A stretch of 56,566 nucleotides of DNA from an uncultured Coriobacteriaceae bacterium. Lineage in GTDB: Bacteria; Actinomycetota; Coriobacteriia; Coriobacteriales; Atopobiaceae. Shown one piece after another: positions 27,816-36,011 of this stretch (its first letter is position 1; each line of letters opens with the position of its first letter). Below the pieces are notes generated by a model. It saw only the letters and a program-made list of their open reading frames with translations. It made no database searches and had not been told where the DNA came from. The stretch lies in contig CACZFB010000012.1 of the NCBI GenBank assembly GCA_902780305.1, positions 1-56,566 on the forward strand, in the 5' to 3' direction. Both the position numbers and the translations under genes were made by a program.

Positions 27816-27887
27816 GCTTCCGCAGTCGACTGGCGACGTTTGCCCAGCTAGAACAGAGCAAACGTCGCCAGTCGACTGCGGAAGCCC
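27816..27887. repeat. Very long perfect hairpin (29-bp arms)
   Basis: The 29-base arms at 27816-27844 and 27859-27887 (beginning GGCTTCCGCAGTCGACTGGC) are perfectly complementary around a 14-base loop. They are flanked by a further GCTACC/GGTAGC pair. It lies between two minus-strand genes. It could end the upstream operon, but no U-tract follows. A mobile repeat is as likely. Confidence 0.6.
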
Positions 27888-27928
27888 GGTAGCAAGCATA
27901 GTGCTCGCATACAGGTACTTCACGTCGG

Positions 27929-28648
27929 TTACTGAGTTTTTTTCTCGCGGAGATGAATCTGCTTAGCAAGAGACAAATCGTTAACGCAGTCTACCTCAGT
28001 CCAGTCATATGCGGCGATATCAGTGTAATAGAGGTCAAAGTCGTTCTTAAAGATTAACTGCACGAGCGCATTCTCGTACCACTGGTCATAAAAGCCATCT
28101 TCCACCATGGATTCAAGCTCCTCGCGCATGATAAGTGCGCTCTTCCTGTCAAGACGCGTAACACCCGCATACTCTCCGTAGTATGAATCTAGGTCCTTGC
28201 TCATAACGAGAACTTGGTTATCTGACACTTGTACGTTATAGTCCCCATCGGTTCTAATAGAACTGTCCAGTAAAACCTCCGGGCGTACCACTGGGCGGCA
28301 CATAATCTCGCGTACAAGCTCATCGGACATCACAATGTCGCCGTCTATTAGCACAACTCCCTCAGAGTCTAAGTGCCCACGAGCGAACCAAAGCGACGCT
28401 ATGGAGTTGGTCACCTCGTAGAACGGATTGTATATGAATGTAACCCCGCTTAGTTGTTCTTCGATACTGCGATGCATGTATCCGGTAACCGCAACAATGT
28501 CCGCATCCGAATCGTGCCTGCGAATCAACGCAACCATACGCTGAATAAGCGTTGTCCGCATGTCCAGCTTATACATAGATTTTGGATGCATGAGCGTAAG
28601 TGGCTGTAACCTTGAGCCCTTACCAGCCACCATGAATATATATTTCAT
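27929..28648 (-). CDS. Nucleotidyltransferase (LicC / aminoethylphosphonate cytidylyltransferase-like)
   Basis: The start is the ATG of MKYIFMVAGKGSRLQPLT, preceded by AGGAGAGG. It overlaps the stop of the DUF2284 gene (ATGA). The GKGSRLQP loop binds the nucleotide. NPFYEVTNSIASLWFARG and VLIDGDIVMSD match LicC/PntC-type cytidylyltransferases, in which the Asp pair holds the metal. Such enzymes join CTP to phosphocholine, aminoethylphosphonate or similar small phosphate/phosphonate compounds. The length of 239 residues is normal. With the aminotransferase two genes upstream it may activate an amino-bearing group for transfer to the glycan. The substrate is not decided by sequence. Confidence 0.75.
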   Translation of the reverse strand: MKYIFMVAGKGSRLQPLTLMHPKSMYKLDMRTTLIQRMVALIRRHDSDADIVAVTGYMHRSIEEQLSGVTFIYNPFYEVTNSIASLWFARGHLDSEGVVLIDGDIVMSDELVREIMCRPVVRPEVLLDSSIRTDGDYNVQVSDNQVLVMSKDLDSYYGEYAGVTRLDRKSALIMREELESMVEDGFYDQWYENALVQLIFKNDFDLYYTDIAAYDWTEVDCVNDLSLAKQIHLREKKTQ

Positions 28649-29211
28649 CGTTCCTCTCCTATCGGATCCTGCCACATAATCAAACCAACCCGCATAAGTT
28701 CCCCTGAGGGCGGAAACCGGATGTCAATACCGAACTTGCTTGCAGTTTTAAGGATGTTTGCACCTGTCGCCTCAATGGGACTCCTAGACAGGTATGGATT
28801 GTTGCACTTGTCCTTTCCGCACCCATTTTTGCACAGTTTGCACGAGCCTGCCCCAAAAGAGATGGTCGTGGAACGGTTGTGGTTATACATCCACTTCTCC
28901 ATCTTAAGCAAGGTCCTGTGCAAAGTCACGCTCGACTCACTACGAATCGACTCGTATTCCGTTTTATCGCGATAGCTAAAGGTATACACAACGAATGCGC
29001 CTTCATCATATTCGGAGAACATCTTTGGATAGTCGATGTCAGGCAGATTAGGAGGGCACCTCCAGTTCTGTCCATACTTCCCACAATAGAAGCAGTTCAT
29101 CTTCACGCACTCTTCGAATACCACTCGTTTGGGTTCCATGAATACAATCCTTGGACCCGAACCCTCGTTATGGAACAGCTCAACAAAAGCCCGTTTCTCG
29201 TCCTCGCTCAT
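28645..29211 (-). CDS. DUF2284 metal-binding (cysteine-rich) protein
   Basis: This 188-residue soluble protein has a dense set of cysteines: MNCFYCGKYGQNWRCPPN near residues 36-54, and then CKLCKNGCGKDKC near residues 124-136. Both are typical of DUF2284, a predicted metal- or iron-sulphur-binding family of unknown reaction. It overlaps the aminotransferase gene by four bases and the nucleotidyltransferase gene by four bases, so all three are translated together. The consistent sandwich position suggests it works on, or delivers something for, the same small molecule. Nothing is missing. Confidence 0.8.
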   Translation of the reverse strand: MSEDEKRAFVELFHNEGSGPRIVFMEPKRVVFEECVKMNCFYCGKYGQNWRCPPNLPDIDYPKMFSEYDEGAFVVYTFSYRDKTEYESIRSESSVTLHRTLLKMEKWMYNHNRSTTISFGAGSCKLCKNGCGKDKCNNPYLSRSPIEATGANILKTASKFGIDIRFPPSGELMRVGLIMWQDPIGEER

Positions 29212-30278
29212 ATACCAAAGAACTCCTTCATTTCGCGGACAAGCATATCGTAGTCGTCAAGCGCAAGACTCCCTACGTGCGACACACGGATACTGCGCTT
29301 CCCAAGCTCCCCACCCACAGGATTGACCATAACGTGCTTTTCGTTCTTGAGGTATTCAAAGAACTCCTTTGCGATTTCCTTTTCAAAACGAACGGGGGTT
29401 ATCGCGTTAGACAGCGGAAAGGACGGTATATGCACGGGAAGCTCGTTAAGAAGGCCTCTAAAGTAATCGCAGCGAGCCTTTACTTCGCTGAGCCTCTTAT
29501 CCAAACCCTGCCTATCAATCTTATGCAGCATGTCATTGAGCTCAAAACACACTCCTACCGCAGGTGTGAAGGGGGTCTGTCCTCTCTTCATATTGAGTAT
29601 GTAGTCTTTAAAATCAAAGTAAAGCGAGTGCGGGTCAATCTTGTTAAGACGATTGACCATGCGAGGGCTAAGGGTAACTAACGATAGTCCTGGCGCAAGG
29701 CAAAGCCCTTTTTGCGAACTCACAATAGTTGCATCTACATAGTTAGCCGCGGCTTCGTAGGGATCACATAGGAAACTACTTATTGCATCAACTATTAAGT
29801 ACATGCCCTCACGCTTGCAGAACTCTGAAATCATGTGTAGGTCATAGAGCTGCCCTGTGTAGGTCTCATCTATGTTCACAAGCAGCCCTGTAAACCCCCC
29901 ATCGGCGAAGCGCTCCAAATGCTCCCCTTTGAGCTCCTCGTCTTCGCCGAGATAGATTACCTCATGGGGAAAGCCGTGAATCTCGCAGATCTTTACGAAC
30001 CGCTCGCCAAAGGTTCCTCCGCAGATGACGAGCAGCTTGTCATGGCAATCAAAACAGTTAGTCACTGTCGCCTCCATCGCGCCGCTGCCAGAAGCCGTAA
30101 GCACAATTACCTCAGCGTTTTCTTCTGCACCTTCAAGCTTCTTGAGCAGCTTCGCGTTATCAAGCATAACCTGTGAAAACTCCGCCGTGCGAAAGTATGG
30201 CACGACATGCGACCTTATCTCCAAAGTGCTCGCATACATCTGAGCAGGACCGATAGTGAAGAGCTTGTAGTCAATCAT
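29208..30278 (-). CDS. Class V PLP aminotransferase (PhnW / serine-pyruvate type)
   Basis: The ATG is preceded by AAAGAGGGTAAGG. The fold type I aminotransferase signatures are present: FTIGPAQMY at the start, VLTASGSGAMEATV near residue 60 for the phosphate cup, and an Asp in LIVDAISSF near residue 165. The PLP-binding Lys is in SSQKGLCLAPG near residue 190. The family includes 2-aminoethylphosphonate:pyruvate transaminase and alanine-glyoxylate aminotransferases. The downstream cytidylyltransferase-like gene favours a substrate that becomes a CDP/CMP-linked amino group. No PEP mutase or phosphonopyruvate decarboxylase is present in the window, so a phosphonate route is not established. The length of 356 residues is normal. 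Confidence 0.8.
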   Translation of the reverse strand: MIDYKLFTIGPAQMYASTLEIRSHVVPYFRTAEFSQVMLDNAKLLKKLEGAEENAEVIVLTASGSGAMEATVTNCFDCHDKLLVICGGTFGERFVKICEIHGFPHEVIYLGEDEELKGEHLERFADGGFTGLLVNIDETYTGQLYDLHMISEFCKREGMYLIVDAISSFLCDPYEAAANYVDATIVSSQKGLCLAPGLSLVTLSPRMVNRLNKIDPHSLYFDFKDYILNMKRGQTPFTPAVGVCFELNDMLHKIDRQGLDKRLSEVKARCDYFRGLLNELPVHIPSFPLSNAITPVRFEKEIAKEFFEYLKNEKHVMVNPVGGELGKRSIRVSHVGSLALDDYDMLVREMKEFFGI

Positions 30279-30799
30279 GCCTTACCCTCTTTCCAACAAT
30301 CTCACGCATTGGCACACCTACCTTTTTGGCAGACGTAACGAACGTTTCTTCGAAAGCCGTTAGCGTAGTGTCGGTCTATATCGACATCTACGCCGTGCAA
30401 GGACTTTCGCTTTGCATTATGCAACAAGCACGCTACTCGTCATCCAATCATCTGAAATATCATACAGCTATTCTGAAATAGCGCACCATCGGACAAGTGG
30501 CAAAAAACTTTTCGAGCGGGGGTGACAACATCGGGCGCCCAATTGCGAGAGAGGCAAGTACTTTGCTTTGCGGACAACCCTACTATAGAAGGAGCCCTGT
30601 ATGGCAGCGTGACATAACATGAACTTATATTTGTGATTAGGAATGGTAACATCCGCAACAAAACTACCGGCGCTGCCAGCGATTTTATAATCGCAACTCT
30701 CGCTGCGATATTGTAGTTGCAGCAGGAACGCGGGCGTCGGTACCCTACTGGAGCATCCCGCTCGCATAAAGGCCAGCCCACAACCCCCTCCAGATCCTA
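30279..30799. other. Gene-free interval upstream of the aminotransferase operon
   Basis: No credible gene is seen. Overlapping minus-strand frames exist but have no recognisable domain or ribosome-binding site. It separates two minus-strand operons and must hold the promoter of 30278-27929, though I could not pick one with confidence. Confidence 0.35.
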
Positions 30800-32278
30800 C
30801 TATTCTTTAAGTTTATATAGCCCGTAACGTTCATTTTCATCGAACAATGAATAGCGGCGCTGGAGTAAATCATCAAGCGTATGGGATTCCTTATCCACTA
30901 AGAGCCACTTCGCATTTCCCTCATCAAAGGTCATCTTAATGTCTTCTTGCAGCGTCTTTGAGAATCTCGATACAAAGTCCTGGATCATGTAGTATTTGTA
31001 GCATGGAATAGTATCTGTTATTAAGTAGAGGTCTTTGACGTCATTTTCTCCGTACGCAACAAAAGAGTCCCTTTCCTCAGCAGGAATACGCTTAACAAGT
31101 GTGCTCCAGTCTCGCTTTCCTTCACTGGCATATGCCCTATGCGCGTCTTTTGCGGTAATCACACGCTCACAAAATGCCATATTCGTAAACATGACAATGG
31201 CACAAACAAACATAATCCCAACGAAGCGGATGGACGAATCTTCATCCTCAATCGCCGAGCGTACAGCACACATTAGAACAGCGATTTGGGGTAGGCACAC
31301 CAAGGCATACTGGCTCCATGCTTGATTATTCATAAACACAACCGCTTCCAACAGGCCAGTCACAATACAGGTGGTGCCCATGATCCAGTTTCTCTTGGAG
31401 AAATAAATCAATCCAGCGAAGAAAATACAATAGAATAAGAAGAAGGATTTTAAAAAAATGATTACGGTATCAGCGCCAGTGTCCTTGAACCAAGGAAGCA
31501 CGCCACGAGAGTATTCGACATTAAATAATATTATATCATATATTGCATAGCCTATAGAGCCATTGGCCAAGAAATACAAGGTGAACGGAAGAATCGTTAG
31601 CACAAATCCCCCAACAAAAGCAACTGCATTTTGTCCGAGATTCGCAAACTCTCTGCCAACAATAAGCATCACGCAAACGGTTAGGATGCCACCTACGATT
31701 GGAATAACATTTGTCGCTCTTGTCAAAAGGCATACACCAGCCGTTACACCGTAGAAGACAGTCCACCTCCAATCATGAGTGTGTTCTGGCTTTTGGAAAA
31801 AGCGAAAAAGAAGAAAAAAAGCCCAACCTAAAAAAGGAAGACAATACTCTTCGACGGTATTGCCCAGTATGTAGTTGACCTTCATAGCTATCCCAGATAA
31901 TACGAGAACAGAAATGCCGAAGGTCTTGCTGTCATGGGCAAGTTGGCTTATGCACCAGATGCTCGAGAAGGTGAAGAACATGAAAATGATTTGTAGGATC
32001 GCTATGCCATACTTGCTACCAAGGAGCAAAAAGCCCACCATATCGATAAAGTAGATGAGTGGCCCCTTGTGATCAAACATATCGCGATAGGGCAACCTCC
32101 CAGCTGCCCAAGCCTTACCAACCGTCATAAAGTGGGCGCTATCCCCACCTGAATCACCACCATAGCAGTATGGATAAAGCGGTGAGGTGCTGTAGGAGAA
32201 TAATAAGACGTACGATACTGATAGAAAAACGACGAAGATAATTACGCCTGGATTAAAATATCTCTTTACGAGTTTCAT
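30800..32278 (-). CDS. GT-C/GT39-like membrane glycosyltransferase
   Basis: This 492-residue protein has about 11-12 transmembrane segments. After the first segment comes the extracytoplasmic loop GGDSGGDSAHFMTVGKAWAA, then GRLPYRDMFDHKGPLIYFID. The acidic residues and the Y-R-D-x-F-D-H-K-G-P pattern are hallmarks of GT-C enzymes that use polyprenyl-phosphate sugars. A soluble C-terminal tail of about 100 residues follows. The two upstream genes encode a GtrA-type flippase and a GtrB-type glycosyltransferase. The trio therefore forms a classical three-component periplasmic/outer-face glycosylation set, with this protein as the last, acceptor-specific step. Confidence 0.8.
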   Translation of the reverse strand: MKLVKRYFNPGVIIFVVFLSVSYVLLFSYSTSPLYPYCYGGDSGGDSAHFMTVGKAWAAGRLPYRDMFDHKGPLIYFIDMVGFLLLGSKYGIAILQIIFMFFTFSSIWCISQLAHDSKTFGISVLVLSGIAMKVNYILGNTVEEYCLPFLGWAFFLLFRFFQKPEHTHDWRWTVFYGVTAGVCLLTRATNVIPIVGGILTVCVMLIVGREFANLGQNAVAFVGGFVLTILPFTLYFLANGSIGYAIYDIILFNVEYSRGVLPWFKDTGADTVIIFLKSFFLFYCIFFAGLIYFSKRNWIMGTTCIVTGLLEAVVFMNNQAWSQYALVCLPQIAVLMCAVRSAIEDEDSSIRFVGIMFVCAIVMFTNMAFCERVITAKDAHRAYASEGKRDWSTLVKRIPAEERDSFVAYGENDVKDLYLITDTIPCYKYYMIQDFVSRFSKTLQEDIKMTFDEGNAKWLLVDKESHTLDDLLQRRYSLFDENERYGLYKLKE

Positions 32279-32329
32279 AAGGACCTCGTTCCTTACGAAC
32301 GGTCTTTCATGGTATACCGTCCGAACACA

Positions 32330-32743
32330 TCAATGTCTGAACACTATCAGTTTACTTGCTATGTAATTCAGAACAATAACGACTATGTTCACCAAGAGCT
32401 TTACCGGCACGTCTGGCAGGCTTAGGACATCCACAAGTAGCCACATGCCGACCCAATCAACGACACCTGTAGCGAATCTGCTTGCAAAGAATGAGAGTGC
32501 CTCAATTAAAACCGAACGGGCACCGATAGCCTTACTGTGAAACACCCAGCGACGATTAGTCACGAAGGCGAATGCCACGCTCAAGACCCACGCGATGACG
32601 GACGCGGGAACCGTAGAAATTCCCAGGACATGGGAACATACCCAGTAGCTGACAACGTTGACCGCTGTGGTCAGCACACCGAACACGGCATAGGCGATTA
32701 TATCGATATGGGTCCTGATGAGGTCGCTGACGCGTCGCCACAT
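32330..32743 (-). CDS. gtrA: GtrA-like lipid-linked sugar flippase
   Basis: This 137-residue protein has four transmembrane helices and the GtrA motifs AYAVFGVLTTAVNVVSYW, FAFVTNRRWVFHS and the terminal LNYIASKLIVFRH. GtrA family members are thought to move polyprenyl-phosphate sugars across the membrane. The start codon lies one base after the stop of the GT2 gene, so the two are coupled. Length and topology are normal. The partner set is GT2 at 32745-33458 and GT-C at 30800-32278. Confidence 0.9.
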   Translation of the reverse strand: MWRRVSDLIRTHIDIIAYAVFGVLTTAVNVVSYWVCSHVLGISTVPASVIAWVLSVAFAFVTNRRWVFHSKAIGARSVLIEALSFFASRFATGVVDWVGMWLLVDVLSLPDVPVKLLVNIVVIVLNYIASKLIVFRH

Positions 32744-32744
32744 G

Positions 32745-33458
32745 TTACATGGCCTTGGAGAGCATACGGAAATCGGAGAGCGCCTTCCAGCCGATGCCGA
32801 CGATCCGCTTTATGTTGATTGTGTTCTTCCCCGCCTGGCGTGGCTTAAAGGTCACTGGCACGAAGCGGACCTTGCGGCCGTAGTACACGCCGTACGTTGC
32901 GAGCATCGCGTTGGGAAGGTTATAGTCCTCGGGAAGCTTCGGCAGGTAATCGCCTAGGAACTGTGCCGACATCAGGCGGAATGGGGCGTTCGCATCGGGC
33001 ATTCTCACGCCAAAGTAGTGCCTAAGAATCCTACACAGCGTGCGCTCAACAAACGCCCGGTCCTTACCGTCACCGCGCTCCGTGCGGTTGCCAAACTGTG
33101 CCTCGAAGGATTCCCGCGCATCCCACATCAGAGGGAACTCTCCAGGATCCGTCTGGCCGTCTGAGTCGGTCTGGAACACCCAGTCGGCACCCGAGCTAAT
33201 CGCGTGCCCATATCCATAAATCAGCGTGGAGCCATGGCCGCCGTTGGACTTCGTGAGCGGCTCCATCAGCGGGCGGTCGGCGGCGAGCGCCCGCAGCCGG
33301 TCCCAGGTGTCGTCGGTGCTTCCGTCGTTGATGATCACTAGCCTCGACTTGCCGTCCCCGGCATGAGCCTTCACCACGGGATACCACTCGGAAACAGTCC
33401 TCTCGATGTTCTGCGCCTCGTTGTATGCGGGTATTACGATGTACAGCACGTCAGACAA
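32745..33458 (-). CDS. Family 2 glycosyltransferase, GtrB/DPM1-like, short form
   Basis: The start is a TTG (LSDVLYIVIPAYNEAQNIER), supported by AAAGGGG upstream. It has the GT-A fold: VIPAYNEAQN, then INDGSTDDTW, FQTDSDGQTDP for the metal-binding DxD, and the acceptor block MPDANAPFRLMSA. It would load a sugar onto polyprenyl phosphate for the GtrA flippase. At 237 residues it lacks the two C-terminal membrane helices that most GtrB proteins carry, so it would have to act as a peripheral enzyme or with GtrA. A possible promoter lies at 33501-33506. Confidence 0.85.
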   Translation of the reverse strand: MSDVLYIVIPAYNEAQNIERTVSEWYPVVKAHAGDGKSRLVIINDGSTDDTWDRLRALAADRPLMEPLTKSNGGHGSTLIYGYGHAISSGADWVFQTDSDGQTDPGEFPLMWDARESFEAQFGNRTERGDGKDRAFVERTLCRILRHYFGVRMPDANAPFRLMSAQFLGDYLPKLPEDYNLPNAMLATYGVYYGRKVRFVPVTFKPRQAGKNTINIKRIVGIGWKALSDFRMLSKAM

Positions 33459-33806
33459 TGTTTGCCCCTTTCAAGTGTTTTACCCTGTTTTTCAGAATCT
33501 ATTATAGTAGGATGCTGGCCTTCTCGGTGCACGTCATAAATAAATACGTCACGATCAGCTTCCTCGAGCCAATGGCAATCCACTGCCTCACCCCACCGCT
33601 AATCTGGTCGGTTATGTGCTCAGAGATATTGGCGGCTTACACACCGCATGGGGAGCTATGCATTAACTCGCGCGCGCACATGAAGCGTAACTGACTCATT
33701 GACCTTATCAGAGTCCTTCTTTGCAAGCACCCACTTGTCGCTGACATGTCGTCTTAGGTGCCCTCAATGCGCATGACGCTCCCTACATCATGTTGTTTAA
33801 GCACAC
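33459..33806. other. Intergenic DNA with a possible minus-strand promoter
   Basis: On the minus strand TATAAT occurs at 33506-33501, about 43 bases before the TTG start of the GT2 gene. The -35 region is poor. Nothing else was recognised, and no gene is present. Confidence 0.35.
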
Positions 33807-34892
33807 TCAGCGACCTTCTGTGCTGTCATCCTCACCTTTCTTTCGTGCCTGAGGAAAGAATACTACGCGCAGGGGCGGGATAACCCAGAGCAACCCCACC
33901 AGAGCCGCATCCACAGCAAAGCGAATCAGCAGAACCAGCACCCAAGTCCAGGGCCGCCCACCCGTGACACCCGTAAACCACGCGCCAACCTGCCCCCACC
34001 AGATTACATCGTCCTCCAGAATGTGCACGCACAAGATAACAAGAGTATTGCGTCCTATCCATTGCATAAAGCGCGACATTTGCACCGCACGCGTCTCGAT
34101 AGAGCGGCAGACAGAGACAATAAGCAGAGTCGCCGCAACTCCTCCGAGCATCGTTAGAGCACCAAGCGGATAATCCTGCGAGGCAAGGCTCCCTCCACCT
34201 CGCTGCAATATCACATAACCCCACGCAGCCATCAGGACAATCACGAATGCTATCGGCTTCTTGTAGGAAAAGCCGTCCACGCGCCTGATGAGCATGCCAA
34301 CATACAGGTATATGGCGCATCCAAACCCGGCTTGGATTGACCACGGCAGCCAAACGTAATGCGCTGAGATGCTCATGGCACACGTGCAAATCGCAAGCGT
34401 TAGCAGCCTCGCCCAGGCCGGCAGCTTATGGGTCGAGACAATTAGTAGGTGCGCCCAAAAGAGGGCCAAGAGAAACCAGATTCCGCCTATGCGCTCCACA
34501 TCCCACAGCGCATTCGGAATGCGTCCACCTGCACCCCAAAGCGCAGCCTGCACCCAGCGAAGAAGCTCAGCTTTACGTTTGAGTCCATGGTAGTGTGCTG
34601 CCAAGGTACAGCCGCCAACAATAAGCCCTGAGGTAACTGCATATGGAAGCAGCAGGTTCCTTGCATCCTTCTTCAACAACGTAATAGACGGCGCGGCATC
34701 TTCCCGAAAAAAGTATCCGCTCAGAATCAGGAATACGGGCAGATGGAACGTAAACGCAAACGACACAATGCCGCTTGGCATACCACCGACAATAACGTCC
34801 GCATTGTATACGATACCCATGTGGCCGACGACGATAAAAACGATTGCCGTGCATTTGGCGATGTCTATGTAACCTAATCGTTTGGATTGCAT
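33807..34892 (-). CDS. Acyltransferase family 3 membrane protein
   Basis: The second ATG (MQSKRLGYIDIAKCTAIVF) is preferred because a G-rich ribosome-binding site precedes it. The signature YIDIAKCTAIVFIVVGHMG carries the His typical of OafA-like acyltransferases. About ten membrane segments and the block FHLPVFLILSGYFFRED follow. The length of 361 residues is normal. It is a third acyltransferase of this type in the window (one is cut), consistent with O-acetylation of surface glycans. It stands alone between intergenic DNA and the recombinase remnant. Confidence 0.85.
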   Translation of the reverse strand: MQSKRLGYIDIAKCTAIVFIVVGHMGIVYNADVIVGGMPSGIVSFAFTFHLPVFLILSGYFFREDAAPSITLLKKDARNLLLPYAVTSGLIVGGCTLAAHYHGLKRKAELLRWVQAALWGAGGRIPNALWDVERIGGIWFLLALFWAHLLIVSTHKLPAWARLLTLAICTCAMSISAHYVWLPWSIQAGFGCAIYLYVGMLIRRVDGFSYKKPIAFVIVLMAAWGYVILQRGGGSLASQDYPLGALTMLGGVAATLLIVSVCRSIETRAVQMSRFMQWIGRNTLVILCVHILEDDVIWWGQVGAWFTGVTGGRPWTWVLVLLIRFAVDAALVGLLWVIPPLRVVFFPQARKKGEDDSTEGR

Positions 34893-35123
34893 GATGCACC
34901 CCCAAGCATTAAAGCGAATTTCCATACTAGACCTTGATTGGTAAGAACAGCTGTTTGCACGTATTTGTTGTCCCAGGTCTCCGACACGATGAGCGTCACC
35001 AAACGAGCCGCGTACAAGAGGGTCCAGATGGAATTATTCTACCAAAGACCGTCGAGAAGATGGTCGTAGGCATGACTATGGAGGAGGGTCGCTAGCGAAG
35101 CCTAGCGGAGGTCGCTCATACGC

Positions 35124-35438
35124 ATGGCGACCGCCAGGAGCGCCACCAACGCATGGAACACACGCTCGTGTCGGCGGTGGCCGAGACGTGCGCATCAGGT
35201 CTCACCGCACACGTTCCGCCACTCATGCGCTATGGCGATGCTCGCCGCCGGCGTGGACATCGGCACCGTGGCCATCTGGCTGGGCCACGAGCACATAAAC
35301 ACGACCCGCAAGTACGTCGTGTCCGACATGCGGCTCAAGGAGGAGGCGCTGGCGAAGGTCCGGCGGGACTGGCAGGTCGAGGAGCGGAGGCCCTACAAGG
35401 CAAGCGAGGACATCATGGAGTTCCTCAAGGGCCCGTGA
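35124..35438 (+). pseudogene. Tyrosine recombinase, C-terminal catalytic fragment
   Basis: From about 35180 the frame encodes VSPHTFRHSCAMAMLAAG, with the HxxR motif. IWLGHEHINTTRKYV follows, with the second His and the nucleophilic Tyr, and then a C-terminal tail ending FLKGP. The N-terminal domain and the first catalytic Arg are missing. The preceding 60 bases continue in another frame, indicating a frameshift. It is the half that the recombinase at 4580-5632 lacks, though I cannot show they were one gene. The 34893-35123 stretch upstream holds nothing recognisable. Confidence 0.75.
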
Positions 35439-35449
35439 TCTTCCCACGT

Positions 35450-35507
35450 CGCTATGTGCCGAGATTCCAGGAGGCCGGCAGCTCAGGCGGCCGCTCGGCA
35501 CATAGCG
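35450..35507. repeat. 14-bp inverted repeat at the recombinase/unknown-gene junction
   Basis: CGCTATGTGCCGAG (35450-35463) pairs with CTCGGCACATAGCG (35494-35507). It follows the recombinase fragment by 11 bases and ends exactly where the stop codon of the minus-strand gene at 35508-35963 begins. It may be a shared terminator or the attachment end of an integrated element. Confidence 0.5.
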
Positions 35508-35963
35508 TCACTCGGCCCATAAGAGGGACGCGTCAAGGCCGTCCGCCGACGACTTCTTTGCCCCGAGGAGGCGGCTCGCCACCCCATCCGAAAGTGCCCC
35601 CTCCGGCACCAATCGAGCCAGCCGCTCTCCGGCAATCAGCCGCGCGACGCCAGCCGCATCGGCCGCCTCCCGTTCCGTCCCATCGATGCTTACGTGAATT
35701 GCATCACACTGCAACTGCTCGGAGTAGGCGACGAGGTGCAGCAGGCAAGCCTTACGGATCGCGTCGGTGAACAGGCGGTTGCCCAGCGAAAGCAGCGCAT
35801 CGGCATCGTACTCGACACCCATCTTGGCCTCTATAGACGCGGACTGCCTGCTCAGCCTCAGGGCAATCCCGGAAGTTGAGCCGTATCGGTACGTGAACGA
35901 GCGCCCCCAACGCTCGCACGGCACGCCAAGGGATACCTCATATGTTCGTTTCGCCCTCATCAT
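35508..35963 (-). CDS. Hypothetical protein, 151 residues, possibly clipped
   Basis: A good ribosome-binding site (GGAGGGG) precedes MMRAKRTYEVSLG. The protein is basic at the start, with RLSRQSASIEAKMGVEYDADALLSLGN and a helical second half. There is no membrane segment and no family I recognise. The stop codon sits inside the arm-edge of the inverted repeat at 35450-35507, so the original C-terminus may have been replaced when a recombinase element inserted. A role in DNA processing is possible from the context but unsupported. Confidence 0.55.
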   Translation of the reverse strand: MMRAKRTYEVSLGVPCERWGRSFTYRYGSTSGIALRLSRQSASIEAKMGVEYDADALLSLGNRLFTDAIRKACLLHLVAYSEQLQCDAIHVSIDGTEREAADAAGVARLIAGERLARLVPEGALSDGVASRLLGAKKSSADGLDASLLWAE

Positions 35964-36011
35964 CTTTCCCCTCCGTTGGGCCGAGGTCCTTCGACGTGAC
36001 TGTCCATGGCG

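Noticed and set aside
27816..27887. CRISPR-like repeat
   Set aside because: It is a single inverted pair with no spacers or further direct repeats; no CRISPR array was seen anywhere in the window.
30440..30781. Minus-strand 113-residue and 99-residue frames
   Set aside because: Overlapping frames without ribosome-binding site, domain or conserved pattern in an intergenic region.
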